Shown: positions 34,781 through 43,130 of the stretch, one piece after another | How the letters are laid out: each line of letters begins with the position of its first letter | Position numbering within the stretch: position 1 is the stretch's first letter | NCBI GenBank assembly: GCA_964251965.1 | Contig: CAXULQ010000001.1 | Location: 558,001-622,000 of the forward strand | Source of the DNA: Mucilaginibacter_A sp964251965 | Lineage (GTDB): Bacteria; Bacteroidota; Bacteroidia; Sphingobacteriales; Sphingobacteriaceae | Direction of reading: 5' to 3' | Length of the DNA: 64,000 bases | The notes under the pieces: generated by a model | Database searches by the model: none | What the model saw: the letters and a program-made list of their open reading frames with translations, nothing else | What the model was told of the DNA's origin: nothing | Made by a program: the position numbers and the translations under genes

Positions 34781-35524
34781 CTAAAAATCAAGTCGGTAAT
34801 ATCTCGTGAAACGTGTTGATGATAATTTTACAGGCTTAAAATTAAAAATAGATTGTTTTTTCTGAACCCAATTAAAAAAAGCATCAGGAACCTCGTCTGG
34901 ATGACAGCCCCAATCATCAAATAGGAAATATATTGGTTTATTTCTGTTAATTAAAAACGGCTCAATAATTTGTAACGCCTCTGTTGTTGATGAACCCAAA
35001 TCAGCATCAAAATGAACTAAAATAATATCTTTAGTAGAATTATAAAGTTCTTGACTTACTTTTTTATCAGAAAACCATCCTTTTATCAAATGAAACTGAT
35101 TCCTGGATTTAGTATATTTATCAATTTTATTTGAAACTAAATTTGATGAAGTATCGTCAAACATTCCCGCTTTCCAAAAATGTGAATCATGAGGTAGACC
35201 TTCAAATGAGTCAATACCAAAATAATTCATTTTTCGGTCTCCAAACAATTTTTTGAATAAAATTAGCCCCAAACCCTGCCAAGTTCCAAACTCTACCAAA
35301 TCACCTTTTAAATCCAATTCGTTAATTTCTTTAACAATTTTTTTCATGTTTAAAAAGCGACCAGCTTGATGTTCTATTTCTTGCACATTAGAATGTTGAT
35401 TTTTATATTCAAGTGTTAACTTATTTAAATTGGAAACAATATAGTCTAAATTATGCCAATTTTTATTTAACTTTTGTACCTGAATTTTTTTTATTATTTT
35501 ATTTATAAATCTTAATAATTGCAT
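34781..35524 (-). CDS. TylF/MycF-like O-methyltransferase
   Basis: A 247-residue SAM-dependent methyltransferase of the macrocin O-methyltransferase family. GDLVEFGTWQGLGLILF (about residues 75-91) is the SAM-binding loop, YFGIDSFEGLP follows with the acidic residue that contacts the ribose, and HFDADLGSSTTEAL plus YFLFDDWGCHPDE contain the paired aspartates that bind the metal in TylF and MycF. Those enzymes methylate sugar hydroxyls, which fits a polysaccharide cluster, probably on a sugar made by the adjoining cassette. Followed with little or no gap by the glycosyltransferase gene at 33538. Confidence 0.82.
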   Translation of the reverse strand: MQLLRFINKIIKKIQVQKLNKNWHNLDYIVSNLNKLTLEYKNQHSNVQEIEHQAGRFLNMKKIVKEINELDLKGDLVEFGTWQGLGLILFKKLFGDRKMNYFGIDSFEGLPHDSHFWKAGMFDDTSSNLVSNKIDKYTKSRNQFHLIKGWFSDKKVSQELYNSTKDIILVHFDADLGSSTTEALQIIEPFLINRNKPIYFLFDDWGCHPDEVPDAFFNWVQKKQSIFNFKPVKLSSTRFTRYYRLDF

Positions 35525-35575
35525 AGTGTTAAGTATATTGATTATAGAACCTTTATTTTTAAATATGGAAAATTT

Positions 35576-36100
35576 TTAAATTTTAGGTTTCCAATTACCA
35601 GAGCCATTTGATAAATCTAATTTTAAAATATCAAAGACTTGGTTAAAAATATTTTCAATTATATAAATAACTGCCTCTGCTACTGCCCCCTCGCCACCTT
35701 TACTTTGAGTGATATAGTTGGCATACTTTTTTGTATTAACAAATGCATTTGAAGGCGCTATGCTAAAACCTACTTCTTTAAATACTAAAGGATCATAAAT
35801 TCCATCACCCATGTATATAGTTTCTAAAGGATCAAAACGTTCTTTAATCCAATCAATACGTTGAAAAGTACTTACCATGGTTAACGGATATCCCATATCA
35901 TCATGTATTCTTTTCTTGGTTATAGGAAACCCTCTTTTATCACCGCTAACCATTTCAATGTGTAATCGATCCTTTATTAATGATAAGGCATCATTATCTG
36001 CATCGCCAAAAATTTTAAAAACCTTTCCGTCAATACTATAATGAAATTTACCATCAGTAAAAACACCATCTACATCCAATATGAAATTTTTAAATACCAT
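35576..36100 (-). CDS. KdsC-like HAD phosphatase
   Basis: A 174-residue HAD-superfamily protein without a large cap, like KdsC. NFILDVDGVFTDGKF (Asp9 nucleophile, Asp11 acid/base), VSGDKRGFPI (motif II Ser) and IYMGDGIYDPLVF (motif IV Asp pair) are all present, as is the C-terminal KGGEGAVAEAV tail resembling the KdsC activation loop. KdsC removes phosphate from KDO-8-P; here the neighbours suggest a phosphorylated intermediate of the local sugar-nucleotide cassette. Two bases separate it from the nucleotidyltransferase-kinase gene. Confidence 0.85.
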   Translation of the reverse strand: MVFKNFILDVDGVFTDGKFHYSIDGKVFKIFGDADNDALSLIKDRLHIEMVSGDKRGFPITKKRIHDDMGYPLTMVSTFQRIDWIKERFDPLETIYMGDGIYDPLVFKEVGFSIAPSNAFVNTKKYANYITQSKGGEGAVAEAVIYIIENIFNQVFDILKLDLSNGSGNWKPKI

Positions 36101-36102
36101 AT

Positions 36103-37671
36103 TTACTGTATAGCTTGAAATAAACTGTATTTACCATAATAGTATAAAAACAAATCAAATGGATGATGATGTAGTGGAGACATATTGAGCCAAATAATAG
36201 CTCTTAAAATTTTTACTTTCTTAATATCATATCCTTTTGCATCTAACAAATCAAACAAAACTTTTTCACTATCCACCAAGGTCTGTAACCTATGAATATT
36301 TAAACTTATATTGTCATTTTGTTTTGTAACCGTGAAAAAGTTTTGGTCAATTAATTCATGATTGACTACTAGGTTATGTGCCAGTTTACCCAGATCATAA
36401 TATTTATCTCCTGCAACTAATTCTCCACCAAAATCCTGCCGCCAGTCAATCAGCTTAAAATTACCATCACCCTGGTATATAATATTATCTAAAATAAAAT
36501 CTCCATGAAATAATGTTGGTTCGGTATTACATAAATAATCCATATCAATAGATTTAAGCATTTCGTCTATCTTAGGAATACTTTCGTCATTAATAATATT
36601 TTCATCATCTTCCAATATCCTGGAAGTATGAAATTCTTTAAGACGTGCAATCGTTTTTGTGTAGTAGAAATTGTAGCAAATATCTTTAAACCTTTCTCGT
36701 GAGATTGTTTCTGTTTTTAACCACAAATTTTTCTCTGCCCATTCTAAAAGCAATGGGAAAGACTTTCTATTAACTATATTTGAAAATAATGTGCCATCTA
36801 TGTAGCTGTACTTATAAAAATTAAGCTTTGATGCAGTAATGGACGGAACAACATCTTTTAAATATTCAGTTCTTTTTGCTCTGTTTGCGCAAATTGTTTT
36901 ATCATAAAAAAATTTAACAATACTGTTGTTAATATGGAAAATCGACTCTCCTAATTTATCGAGAACATGAATTTTGCCACTGTCTAACTGAGCTTTTGCT
37001 TCATTCATTTTGTCAACATTACCAATGTCATACCAGTCTCTTACTTTAACTAATGTAAATGAAGAAGTATAAATCATTTTCTTTAAAACATCGACATCAC
37101 CTAATGTAAAGCTATAATTTTGGTCAATTAGCGTTTCTTCAACATACTTCCAGAATGAAGCAAAGTCATTTATGCCAAGCAATCCCACATGCAAATAATC
37201 AGGGTTTAGGTTTCCTTTATCATACATTATTTTTACAGTATCCCCAAGCACATCGAACGAAGCATAACTTGATGAACCGGATCCTTTATATCCTGCATTC
37301 CAGTTATACTGAGGGGCCGGAATTTTGTCCAGAATTATTGTATCCGAAGCGTGAAATATAAATGGTTCCTGTAAATAGTCCTTTGCATGAAATAAAGAAA
37401 AAAGTAAGCTACTACCCTCTCCATTGTAATTACTTACTGTTACAAATTCAAACTCTTTGTCCGGATAAGCTATTTCTAAAAAATCTTTAACCTGATCACC
37501 AAAATATCCAAGCGTTATAACAAATGTGACTTCAGGAGGATAACTTTCTATTATATAAGAAATTGCTGGTTTTTCACCAATTCTCAGTAAAGACTTGTTT
37601 GTAAATCTTGTAAACTCTCCTAATCTAGAACCTATTCCCGAAGTGGTTATTAATACTTTATATGAATCCAT
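36103..37671 (-). CDS. Bifunctional nucleotidyltransferase-kinase (sugar nucleotide synthesis)
   Basis: A 522-residue fusion. The N-terminal 240 residues are a sugar-phosphate nucleotidyltransferase: ITTSGIGSRLGEFTRFTNKSLLRIG at residues 8-32 is the NTP-binding signature with the lysine, and HASDTII contains the metal-binding Asp. The C-terminal half is an aminoglycoside/choline-kinase-like phosphotransferase: FHGDFILDNI near residue 388 (catalytic HGDxxxxN) and FKLIDWRQDFGG near 407 (metal DxD-like). One protein could thus phosphorylate a sugar and activate it as NDP-sugar, comparable in logic, not in sequence, to heptose HldE. Substrate unknown. Neighbours 2-3 bases away on both sides. Confidence 0.82.
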   Translation of the reverse strand: MDSYKVLITTSGIGSRLGEFTRFTNKSLLRIGEKPAISYIIESYPPEVTFVITLGYFGDQVKDFLEIAYPDKEFEFVTVSNYNGEGSSLLFSLFHAKDYLQEPFIFHASDTIILDKIPAPQYNWNAGYKGSGSSSYASFDVLGDTVKIMYDKGNLNPDYLHVGLLGINDFASFWKYVEETLIDQNYSFTLGDVDVLKKMIYTSSFTLVKVRDWYDIGNVDKMNEAKAQLDSGKIHVLDKLGESIFHINNSIVKFFYDKTICANRAKRTEYLKDVVPSITASKLNFYKYSYIDGTLFSNIVNRKSFPLLLEWAEKNLWLKTETISRERFKDICYNFYYTKTIARLKEFHTSRILEDDENIINDESIPKIDEMLKSIDMDYLCNTEPTLFHGDFILDNIIYQGDGNFKLIDWRQDFGGELVAGDKYYDLGKLAHNLVVNHELIDQNFFTVTKQNDNISLNIHRLQTLVDSEKVLFDLLDAKGYDIKKVKILRAIIWLNMSPLHHHPFDLFLYYYGKYSLFQAIQ

Positions 37672-37673
37672 AT

Positions 37674-38348
37674 TTAGAATATATCTCTTAACATATTTAT
37701 TTTATTAGAAATAGAATCCTCATGGGGCCTGTAGATCGTTCCCGTTCCGCATACTAACACATTAGCACCAGCATTACGCATAGGTATAGCCGACTCAAAT
37801 GTAACACCACCATCTATTTGAATTAACAGGTTTTGATTTCCTTTAGATATAGCATATTTTTTAAGTAAAGAAATCTTATCAATCATACTTGGGATTAACT
37901 TATGTCCGACTATTCCTGGATTAATTGCCATTAAAACAACCATATCAATATCCTTAATTACCCAATCTAAGCTAGATATAGGTGTAGCAGGATTTAAAGC
38001 TACTCCTGCTTTCATTCCTTTACTTTTGACTTTATTAATAACCCGATGTAAATGATTTGTCGCTTCTACATGTACATTATAGTAATCAGCACCTACGGAA
38101 GCAAACTCGTCAATAAAGTCTTCAGGATTACTAACCATCATGTGAACATCTACAGGAATAGTAGTTTCTTTTTTTAAATAAGCTAAAATTTCTGGATATA
38201 AACCATATCTAGGAACAAAATGGCCATCCATAACATCGAAGTGAATAAAATCTGCTTTCCCAATGATTAGTTGTTCAATATCGGCAGTTAGATTTAAGGG
38301 ATTTGAACAAACTAAAGATGCTGCTATTAGAGGAGTTTCTACTTTCAT
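37674..38348 (-). CDS. Ribulose-phosphate 3-epimerase-like enzyme (Rpe/AlsE family)
   Basis: A 224-residue TIM barrel of the Rpe family. IAASLVCSNPLNL, HFDVMDGHFVPRYG (metal-binding His and Asp), PVDVHMMVSNPEDF (His), MAINPGIVGHKLIPSM and IQIDGGVTFESA (second Asp) are all in place. Rpe interconverts ribulose-5-P and xylulose-5-P, while AlsE epimerises allulose-6-P. The FVPRYG segment departs from the usual FVPNxxxG of housekeeping Rpe, which supports a specialised substrate. It lies 2-3 bases from both neighbours inside the sugar cassette, so it is probably not the central-metabolism copy. Confidence 0.85.
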   Translation of the reverse strand: MKVETPLIAASLVCSNPLNLTADIEQLIIGKADFIHFDVMDGHFVPRYGLYPEILAYLKKETTIPVDVHMMVSNPEDFIDEFASVGADYYNVHVEATNHLHRVINKVKSKGMKAGVALNPATPISSLDWVIKDIDMVVLMAINPGIVGHKLIPSMIDKISLLKKYAISKGNQNLLIQIDGGVTFESAIPMRNAGANVLVCGTGTIYRPHEDSISNKINMLRDIF

Positions 38349-38349
38349 T

Positions 38350-38901
38350 TTACTCTAAATTAGAATGTCTAGCCCACATTGTATCATGGGTTTCACCCAT
38401 TTTTTCCATTAATACTAAAGTTACAGCATCGAAAAAAAGTCCTAAACATTGCTCATTTAAAGAAGTCATTGGTTGAACTGATACAAAATTTTCCACTGCT
38501 TTCGTTTTTGAAGGTGCAGTGATTTTTACAATAACGTTAGCAAGTTTACCAATCCTAGATAGAGGATTTCCTGTTATAACTGCTATTTTACATTCATTTT
38601 TAGAGGCAATTTGTACAAGGTCAAATATTGTTTGCGTTTCACCTGAACCAGATGCTACAATTAATAGATCCATATTACTAATACCAGGAACTGTTGAATC
38701 ACCTAAGGTGTATGCTTTTAAACCTAAGTGTCCTAACCTCATTCCAAAACCTCTGATTGCCATGCCAACCCTACCTGCACCACAAACAACTATTTTGTCT
38801 GCTTTTATAATTTCATATATTAATGCATCCACTTCCAAATCAACAACTTTGTTCAAAACAGTTTCGATTTCTTTTAGTATGATTTTTATTTTGTCGTTCA
38901 T
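38350..38901 (-). CDS. HxlB-like SIS-domain sugar-phosphate isomerase
   Basis: A 183-residue single SIS-domain protein. ADKIVVCGAGRVGMAIRGFGMRLGHLG and VASGSGETQTI (about residues 83-93) form the sugar-phosphate site, and the C-terminus MGETHDTMWARHSNLE carries the RHxNLE ending typical of 6-phospho-3-hexuloisomerase (HxlB) proteins. HxlB converts hexulose-6-P to fructose-6-P. No HxlA (hexulose-6-phosphate synthase) is seen; an Rpe-like epimerase is next instead. First gene of the probable cassette, four bases after the Wzz-like gene. Confidence 0.85.
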   Translation of the reverse strand: MNDKIKIILKEIETVLNKVVDLEVDALIYEIIKADKIVVCGAGRVGMAIRGFGMRLGHLGLKAYTLGDSTVPGISNMDLLIVASGSGETQTIFDLVQIASKNECKIAVITGNPLSRIGKLANVIVKITAPSKTKAVENFVSVQPMTSLNEQCLGLFFDAVTLVLMEKMGETHDTMWARHSNLE

Positions 38902-38905
38902 TTTA

Positions 38906-39979
38906 TTAATTCAATAAATTATTAACCATTTTTTTAAATAATATATAAAAAATTACAAAAAAGCAGGCACCTACAAATCCTAACAAAAAACCTTTTAGTT
39001 TTCCAAATTTTTCAACTGGTAATGGTAGTATTGGCTTATCTATTAGCTGTATCAACGGTGTTTCTTGGCGTAAAGCAATTTTAGAAAGTTCTAAATTCTT
39101 AACGATTTCATTATAAATAGCCGAAGTTGCCTGTACATCAACTTGTTTTTTTTGAGACGGTACACGTAAAGTAAGTAAAGCTGGATTTGCATTAGGTGCA
39201 GCATCAACAGCAGAAGCTACACTACCTATAGAATAATTTAACACCTTTCTTACACTATCTGCTTGCTTTTGCAAAATCATTATATTTTGTGTACTTTTCT
39301 TAGTTTTTGTTTCAGTATAAAAGTTGTTTACAGTTTCTACTAGTTTATTATTAAACTCTTTAGAAAAAAGTTCGTCATCTGTTGCAACATCAACTTTAAG
39401 TATATTAAGCTTCTTATCAATTTTATTAACATTTAGAACTTTTTTATTAAAATTTAATACAAGATTAGAAATTATACTGTCTTGCTTTCGATAAAAATTC
39501 TCCGAATTACTATTAAAGGAAATTGATTCTATTTTATCGTTTCTTTTCCATTTATCTCTAAGATTATTAAAATCGATATAACGATCAATAAGTAATTGTT
39601 TCTTACCATTAATATTTACAATACTTAATAATGTTTTTTCAATCATAAGCCTTGACTTATATAATTCTAAAATATTGTCTCCTTGGAATATACCACCTGC
39701 AACACCACCACCAATATCTATTCCTGCAAGTGAGGCCAATCCAGCATACTGACTTAGACCTCCTGATTTACTATCTTCTAAAACAAATGTGCTTGTTGCA
39801 ATATAAACAGGTTTTTTATAATAAGAATAAACTAAGCCTAATATCCCACCAATTACTCCTGAAATCAAAATAATCAACCATTTAGTCAAAAGGTAGTTCC
39901 AACCAGCCTTAATCTTAAGGATAACTTCCTTCAAAGAAATTTCATCCGAATCTGCTAAAGTTTGTTCTTGATTAAGCAT
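38906..39979 (-). CDS. Wzz/GumC-like chain-length determinant (second copy)
   Basis: A 357-residue inner-membrane co-polymerase, paralogous to 15888-16955: TM segments at about residues 35-55 (IILISGVIGGILGLVYSYY) and near the C-terminus (GFLLGFVGACFFVIFYILF), YKKPVYIATSTFVLEDSKSGGLSQYAGLASLAGIDIGGG after the first, and RQETPLIQLIDKPILPL before the second. No kinase domain. It is 30 bases downstream of the Wza-like gene, the same order as in the first locus. Its AT-richer codons resemble the island rather than the Wza gene just upstream. Confidence 0.88.
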   Translation of the reverse strand: MLNQEQTLADSDEISLKEVILKIKAGWNYLLTKWLIILISGVIGGILGLVYSYYKKPVYIATSTFVLEDSKSGGLSQYAGLASLAGIDIGGGVAGGIFQGDNILELYKSRLMIEKTLLSIVNINGKKQLLIDRYIDFNNLRDKWKRNDKIESISFNSNSENFYRKQDSIISNLVLNFNKKVLNVNKIDKKLNILKVDVATDDELFSKEFNNKLVETVNNFYTETKTKKSTQNIMILQKQADSVRKVLNYSIGSVASAVDAAPNANPALLTLRVPSQKKQVDVQATSAIYNEIVKNLELSKIALRQETPLIQLIDKPILPLPVEKFGKLKGFLLGFVGACFFVIFYILFKKMVNNLLN

Positions 39980-40009
39980 GATTAAACTTACACTTACAGT
40001 AATTAAGAG

Positions 40010-42487
40010 TTATTTATGAAGGCTTATTATCCCTAAAATAATAGCCCCTAATGATGCCAAACCAGTAGTAAATCCTAATATGGTCGTAATTGTATTTCCT
40101 ATACTTTTAGGCTTTTCAGGTACAAAAATTTCACTTCCAGGTTTAACACTTGGATGATCATTAAAGAATAAAAATTTACGTGTACCTCTTACAGTTCCAT
40201 TTGGATATACTACGTAGGCCCTCTTTTTTGATGCAGTTGAAGAGAAACCCCCAGCATTTAAAACATATTCTTTAAATGATTTGGATTTATCATAAACCAC
40301 TGCACTCGGGTAAAGTACTTCTCCATTTACGCGTACAATTTGCTGCTGCTTAGGAATCCTGAGAATATCACCATCTTCCAGTAATAAGTCTATTTTAGTT
40401 CCTGGAGTTTTTAGTATATTGGTTAGATCAATTCCTACAAAGTTGTTTCTGGGCTGTGCATCAGTGTTATTACTGGAATCTCTGCTTGCTTTTTTTAATC
40501 GGGTAAACTGTTCCGCTCTTTCTCGTGTTATGGTTGTTGTATCCGACTTATTTTTATCTACACCTAAAATGGCAATATTATCCCTTCGTAGTGATCCGCC
40601 TTCCACATCTGCCGATGCTGTTAAGCCTCCTGCCCGAACTACTAAATCAGAAATCTTCTCATCTTTAGTTTGAATGGTATAATTTCCCGGGTATAAAACC
40701 TCACCTTCCACTTTTACGGTCCTTTGCTTTTCAAAACCAGGCAAACTATAAACGGAAACAATATCAAAAGGCATTAATACAAAATTGATCCCTGCCAATT
40801 TTAACTGACTGTCAACATCTACACTAAATACCTGGGCAACTTTACTGCTTTTTGATTCTGGGTCAGCATTGTATATCCTCCGTGCAACTTCAATCCGTTT
40901 TGGGCTGGCACCTTCTGCAAAACCACCGGCATTTAAAATCAGGTCTTCCACTTTCATGTTCTCCGCAAAAGCAAGTACACCCGGCCTTCTTATTGCACCA
41001 TTAATTGTAATACGGTATTTGTTACGCAGATCAAAAATTGAGGAGATGTAAACACTGTCTTCCCGTTGTAAACTGATGGAGGTTACTTTGTTTAGCACAT
41101 CTTTTACACTAAAAGAAATCAGCTCAGTGCTGTTGTCTGCTTTTAGCCTGGTAATTGTGCCACGTTCTGTAAAAGCGTCCTCTTTTAAACCGGCTGCCTT
41201 TTCAATCAATTGCGCTAAAGTTAAGCCGCTTTGCAATTCGTATTCCCCCGGGCGAAACACGGCACCATTGATAGTTACCCTGTTTTCAAACCTGTTTAAA
41301 ATAGAAGTTATAAAATATTTATCGCCGCGCAAGGGCATGTAATTAGCGTAATCGGCCTCAACCACATCGGTCAGTTTACGTTGCTGGTCGCTTACCTGGG
41401 AAACCTTTATCCTTGCCGTGTAAGCACTATCAGTAAAACCACCTGCGTAATTTAAAACGGTTTGCAAACTTTCTCCCGGCAAAACTTCAAACAATGCAGG
41501 GATTTTAATCTGACCGGATAATTCTACCCTCGTACGATAAGTTGGCACCCGGACCACATCCTGGTCGCGTAACGTAATATTATCCTTTTGACTACCTTTT
41601 ACTAAAAAATCGTAAACGTCGAGCACTTTGATAACACGGTTGTTCCTGATCACTTCAATCTGCCTTAAACTTCCCGTTTCGCTTGGCCCACCTGCTACAA
41701 CAAGTGCATTAAAAACAGTGGCCAACGAAGGCAAAGTATAAGTACCGGGCTTTTCTAACTGCCCGATCATAATTACTTTGATACTGCGGATATTGCCCAA
41801 ACTTACCTGTACGCTCGTACCTCGGCCAATAGCATAATTATTGGCAGTCAGTTTGCTTTTTATCAACGTTGTAGTGCTTTCGATGGTTTTGCCTGCGACG
41901 TTTAAAACACCTATCCCCGGGATATTGATATTGCCCTCCGGAGAAACTTCTAACCGCCAGTTAACCACTGAATTACCATAAACATTGATGTTGAGCTGAT
42001 CATCCGGGCCGATAATATAGTTTACAGGCGTTGCAATTTTTAGGTTTGGCTCGAAAGAGTTTGATTTCCCTTTAAAAAGATCGGCACCAAATATCCTTGG
42101 TTTTAAATTCGCAAAAATATCTGTTTTACCGCCAGTTGTATCTGCATTGTCCGACTTATAATTTAAACGCCTGCCACCCATATTGTTAGTCGAATCTGCC
42201 ATGTTAGAACTGCCCGCGTCCTTCCTTCGGATATCATTTACCCGGCTTTGCAGCTTTTGGATTTGCGTGTTAGACATTCCCCTCGCTTGTGCCTGCTGCA
42301 ACAGGTCCGAATCGCTCAAACCAGCATTTTGCGCCTGTTGCAATATTTTTTTAATGTCCTGGTCGCTCAGGTTATCAACATTTACCGAGGAAATGTTTTG
42401 GAGGGTGGTTTGTGCCGATACTGTTTTTACCGCACAGTAATTTAAAAAAAAGGACAGTAAAAAAACTAAGAATACATTTTTATTCAT
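40010..42487 (-). CDS. Wza-type polysaccharide export protein with SLBB domains (second copy)
   Basis: An 825-residue export protein. ATG 42487 (MNKNVF) gives a signal peptide ending AVKTVSAQ; a TTG two codons upstream is less likely. The N-terminal region has a helical repeat-like part (LSDQDIKKILQQAQNAGLSDSDLLQ, about residues 40-65), also present in shorter form in the paralogue at 13543. Then come the Poly_export domain (IIGPDDQLNINVYG, SPEGNINIPGIGVLNVAG), several SLBB repeats (VTINGAVFRPGEYEL, VKVEGEVLYPGNYTI, VRVNGEVLYPSAVVY) and a C-terminal hydrophobic helix. A TACTTTTG box (42547-42554, minus strand) is a possible -7 element. Base composition is closer to the chromosome than to the AT-rich genes downstream. 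Confidence 0.9.
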   Translation of the reverse strand: MNKNVFLVFLLSFFLNYCAVKTVSAQTTLQNISSVNVDNLSDQDIKKILQQAQNAGLSDSDLLQQAQARGMSNTQIQKLQSRVNDIRRKDAGSSNMADSTNNMGGRRLNYKSDNADTTGGKTDIFANLKPRIFGADLFKGKSNSFEPNLKIATPVNYIIGPDDQLNINVYGNSVVNWRLEVSPEGNINIPGIGVLNVAGKTIESTTTLIKSKLTANNYAIGRGTSVQVSLGNIRSIKVIMIGQLEKPGTYTLPSLATVFNALVVAGGPSETGSLRQIEVIRNNRVIKVLDVYDFLVKGSQKDNITLRDQDVVRVPTYRTRVELSGQIKIPALFEVLPGESLQTVLNYAGGFTDSAYTARIKVSQVSDQQRKLTDVVEADYANYMPLRGDKYFITSILNRFENRVTINGAVFRPGEYELQSGLTLAQLIEKAAGLKEDAFTERGTITRLKADNSTELISFSVKDVLNKVTSISLQREDSVYISSIFDLRNKYRITINGAIRRPGVLAFAENMKVEDLILNAGGFAEGASPKRIEVARRIYNADPESKSSKVAQVFSVDVDSQLKLAGINFVLMPFDIVSVYSLPGFEKQRTVKVEGEVLYPGNYTIQTKDEKISDLVVRAGGLTASADVEGGSLRRDNIAILGVDKNKSDTTTITRERAEQFTRLKKASRDSSNNTDAQPRNNFVGIDLTNILKTPGTKIDLLLEDGDILRIPKQQQIVRVNGEVLYPSAVVYDKSKSFKEYVLNAGGFSSTASKKRAYVVYPNGTVRGTRKFLFFNDHPSVKPGSEIFVPEKPKSIGNTITTILGFTTGLASLGAIILGIISLHK

Positions 42488-42649
42488 ACTCAATAAAACT
42501 ACCAGACCATAAACTTCACCGTGCTGGTATGTAACAGAAAATTTTTCAAAAGTAAATTAAATTATCATTTGTAGGAAACTTAAAATAGCCTTTTAATTGC
42601 AGGTTAAACAATTAAGTGTACAATATATGCCTGAAAAACAAACAGCCGC

Positions 42650-42663
42650 ATACTTCTTTTAGC
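42650..42663 (-). repeat. Dispersed repeat core, variant
   Basis: Minus strand GCTAAAAGAAGTAT, the same variant as at 54563-54576, preceded on its strand by TTTTAGG. It is inverted relative to the copy at 42959-42972. Confidence 0.75.
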
Positions 42664-42958
42664 CCTAAAATATTATTGCCGCCGGTTGTGGTCATTTTTA
42701 CATCAAACTTAAATATAACTTTTTACGCAAAAGAAATTTATTTGTTACTCAATTAATTTAACGTGCCTAAAAGGTATTTACGAATGGATGATGGCAGTTT
42801 TGTTATAGAAGAAGATAGAATCAGGGAGGTTATTTTGATTTTTACAGTTTAATATAGTGTGCAGTTGAAAAACAAATAAAGGTCTTTTTTATCGACATAC
42901 ATTAATCAACTACACCAAAACCACCAAACCTTTTGAGTTACGTTACCGATTTTTTAGT

Positions 42959-42972
42959 GCTAAAAGAAGCAT
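42959..42972 (+). repeat. Dispersed repeat core
   Basis: GCTAAAAGAAGCAT, 13 of 14 identical, preceded by TTTTTTAGT. It forms a widely spaced inverted pair (323 bp) with 42650-42663. Confidence 0.8.
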
Positions 42973-43057
42973 TGTAATATTTTGGATGTAACTTTAAACT
43001 AAACCTCAAAAACCTATCTTAGCCCCGGTAATTGATCTTTCAACCTAACTATTTTAT

Positions 43058-43093
43058 AAAAAGCTGTGGATACATCAAGGCCGGCAGCTTTTT
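43058..43093 (+). terminator. Terminator-like hairpin in the leader of the secreted-protein gene
   Basis: AAAAAGCTG (43058-43066) pairs with CAGCTTTTT (43085-43093) over 9 bp. It is 38 bases before an ATG, with no obvious plus-strand gene upstream that would need a terminator, so an attenuator or RNA-stability element is possible. Confidence 0.4.
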
Positions 43094-43130
43094 AAAGATA
43101 TTAATGACCGACTAAAAATAGCTTCCGCAA

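Larger units (their letters stand above)
42488..43130. other. Divergent intergenic region with two repeat copies and a hairpin
   Basis: 643 bases between the wza-like gene and the divergent secreted-protein gene. It holds opposed repeat copies at 42650-42663 and 42959-42972 and a terminator-like hairpin at 43058-43093. No gene is visible. Confidence 0.7.

Noticed and set aside
36103..37671. Aminoglycoside resistance gene
   Set aside because: The APH-like fold is fused to a nucleotidyltransferase and sits in a sugar operon; the fold is shared by choline and sugar kinases.
37674..38348. The central-metabolism ribulose-phosphate epimerase
   Set aside because: The gene is embedded with 1-3 base spacing in a polysaccharide sugar cassette, and the metal-site segment differs from the housekeeping form.
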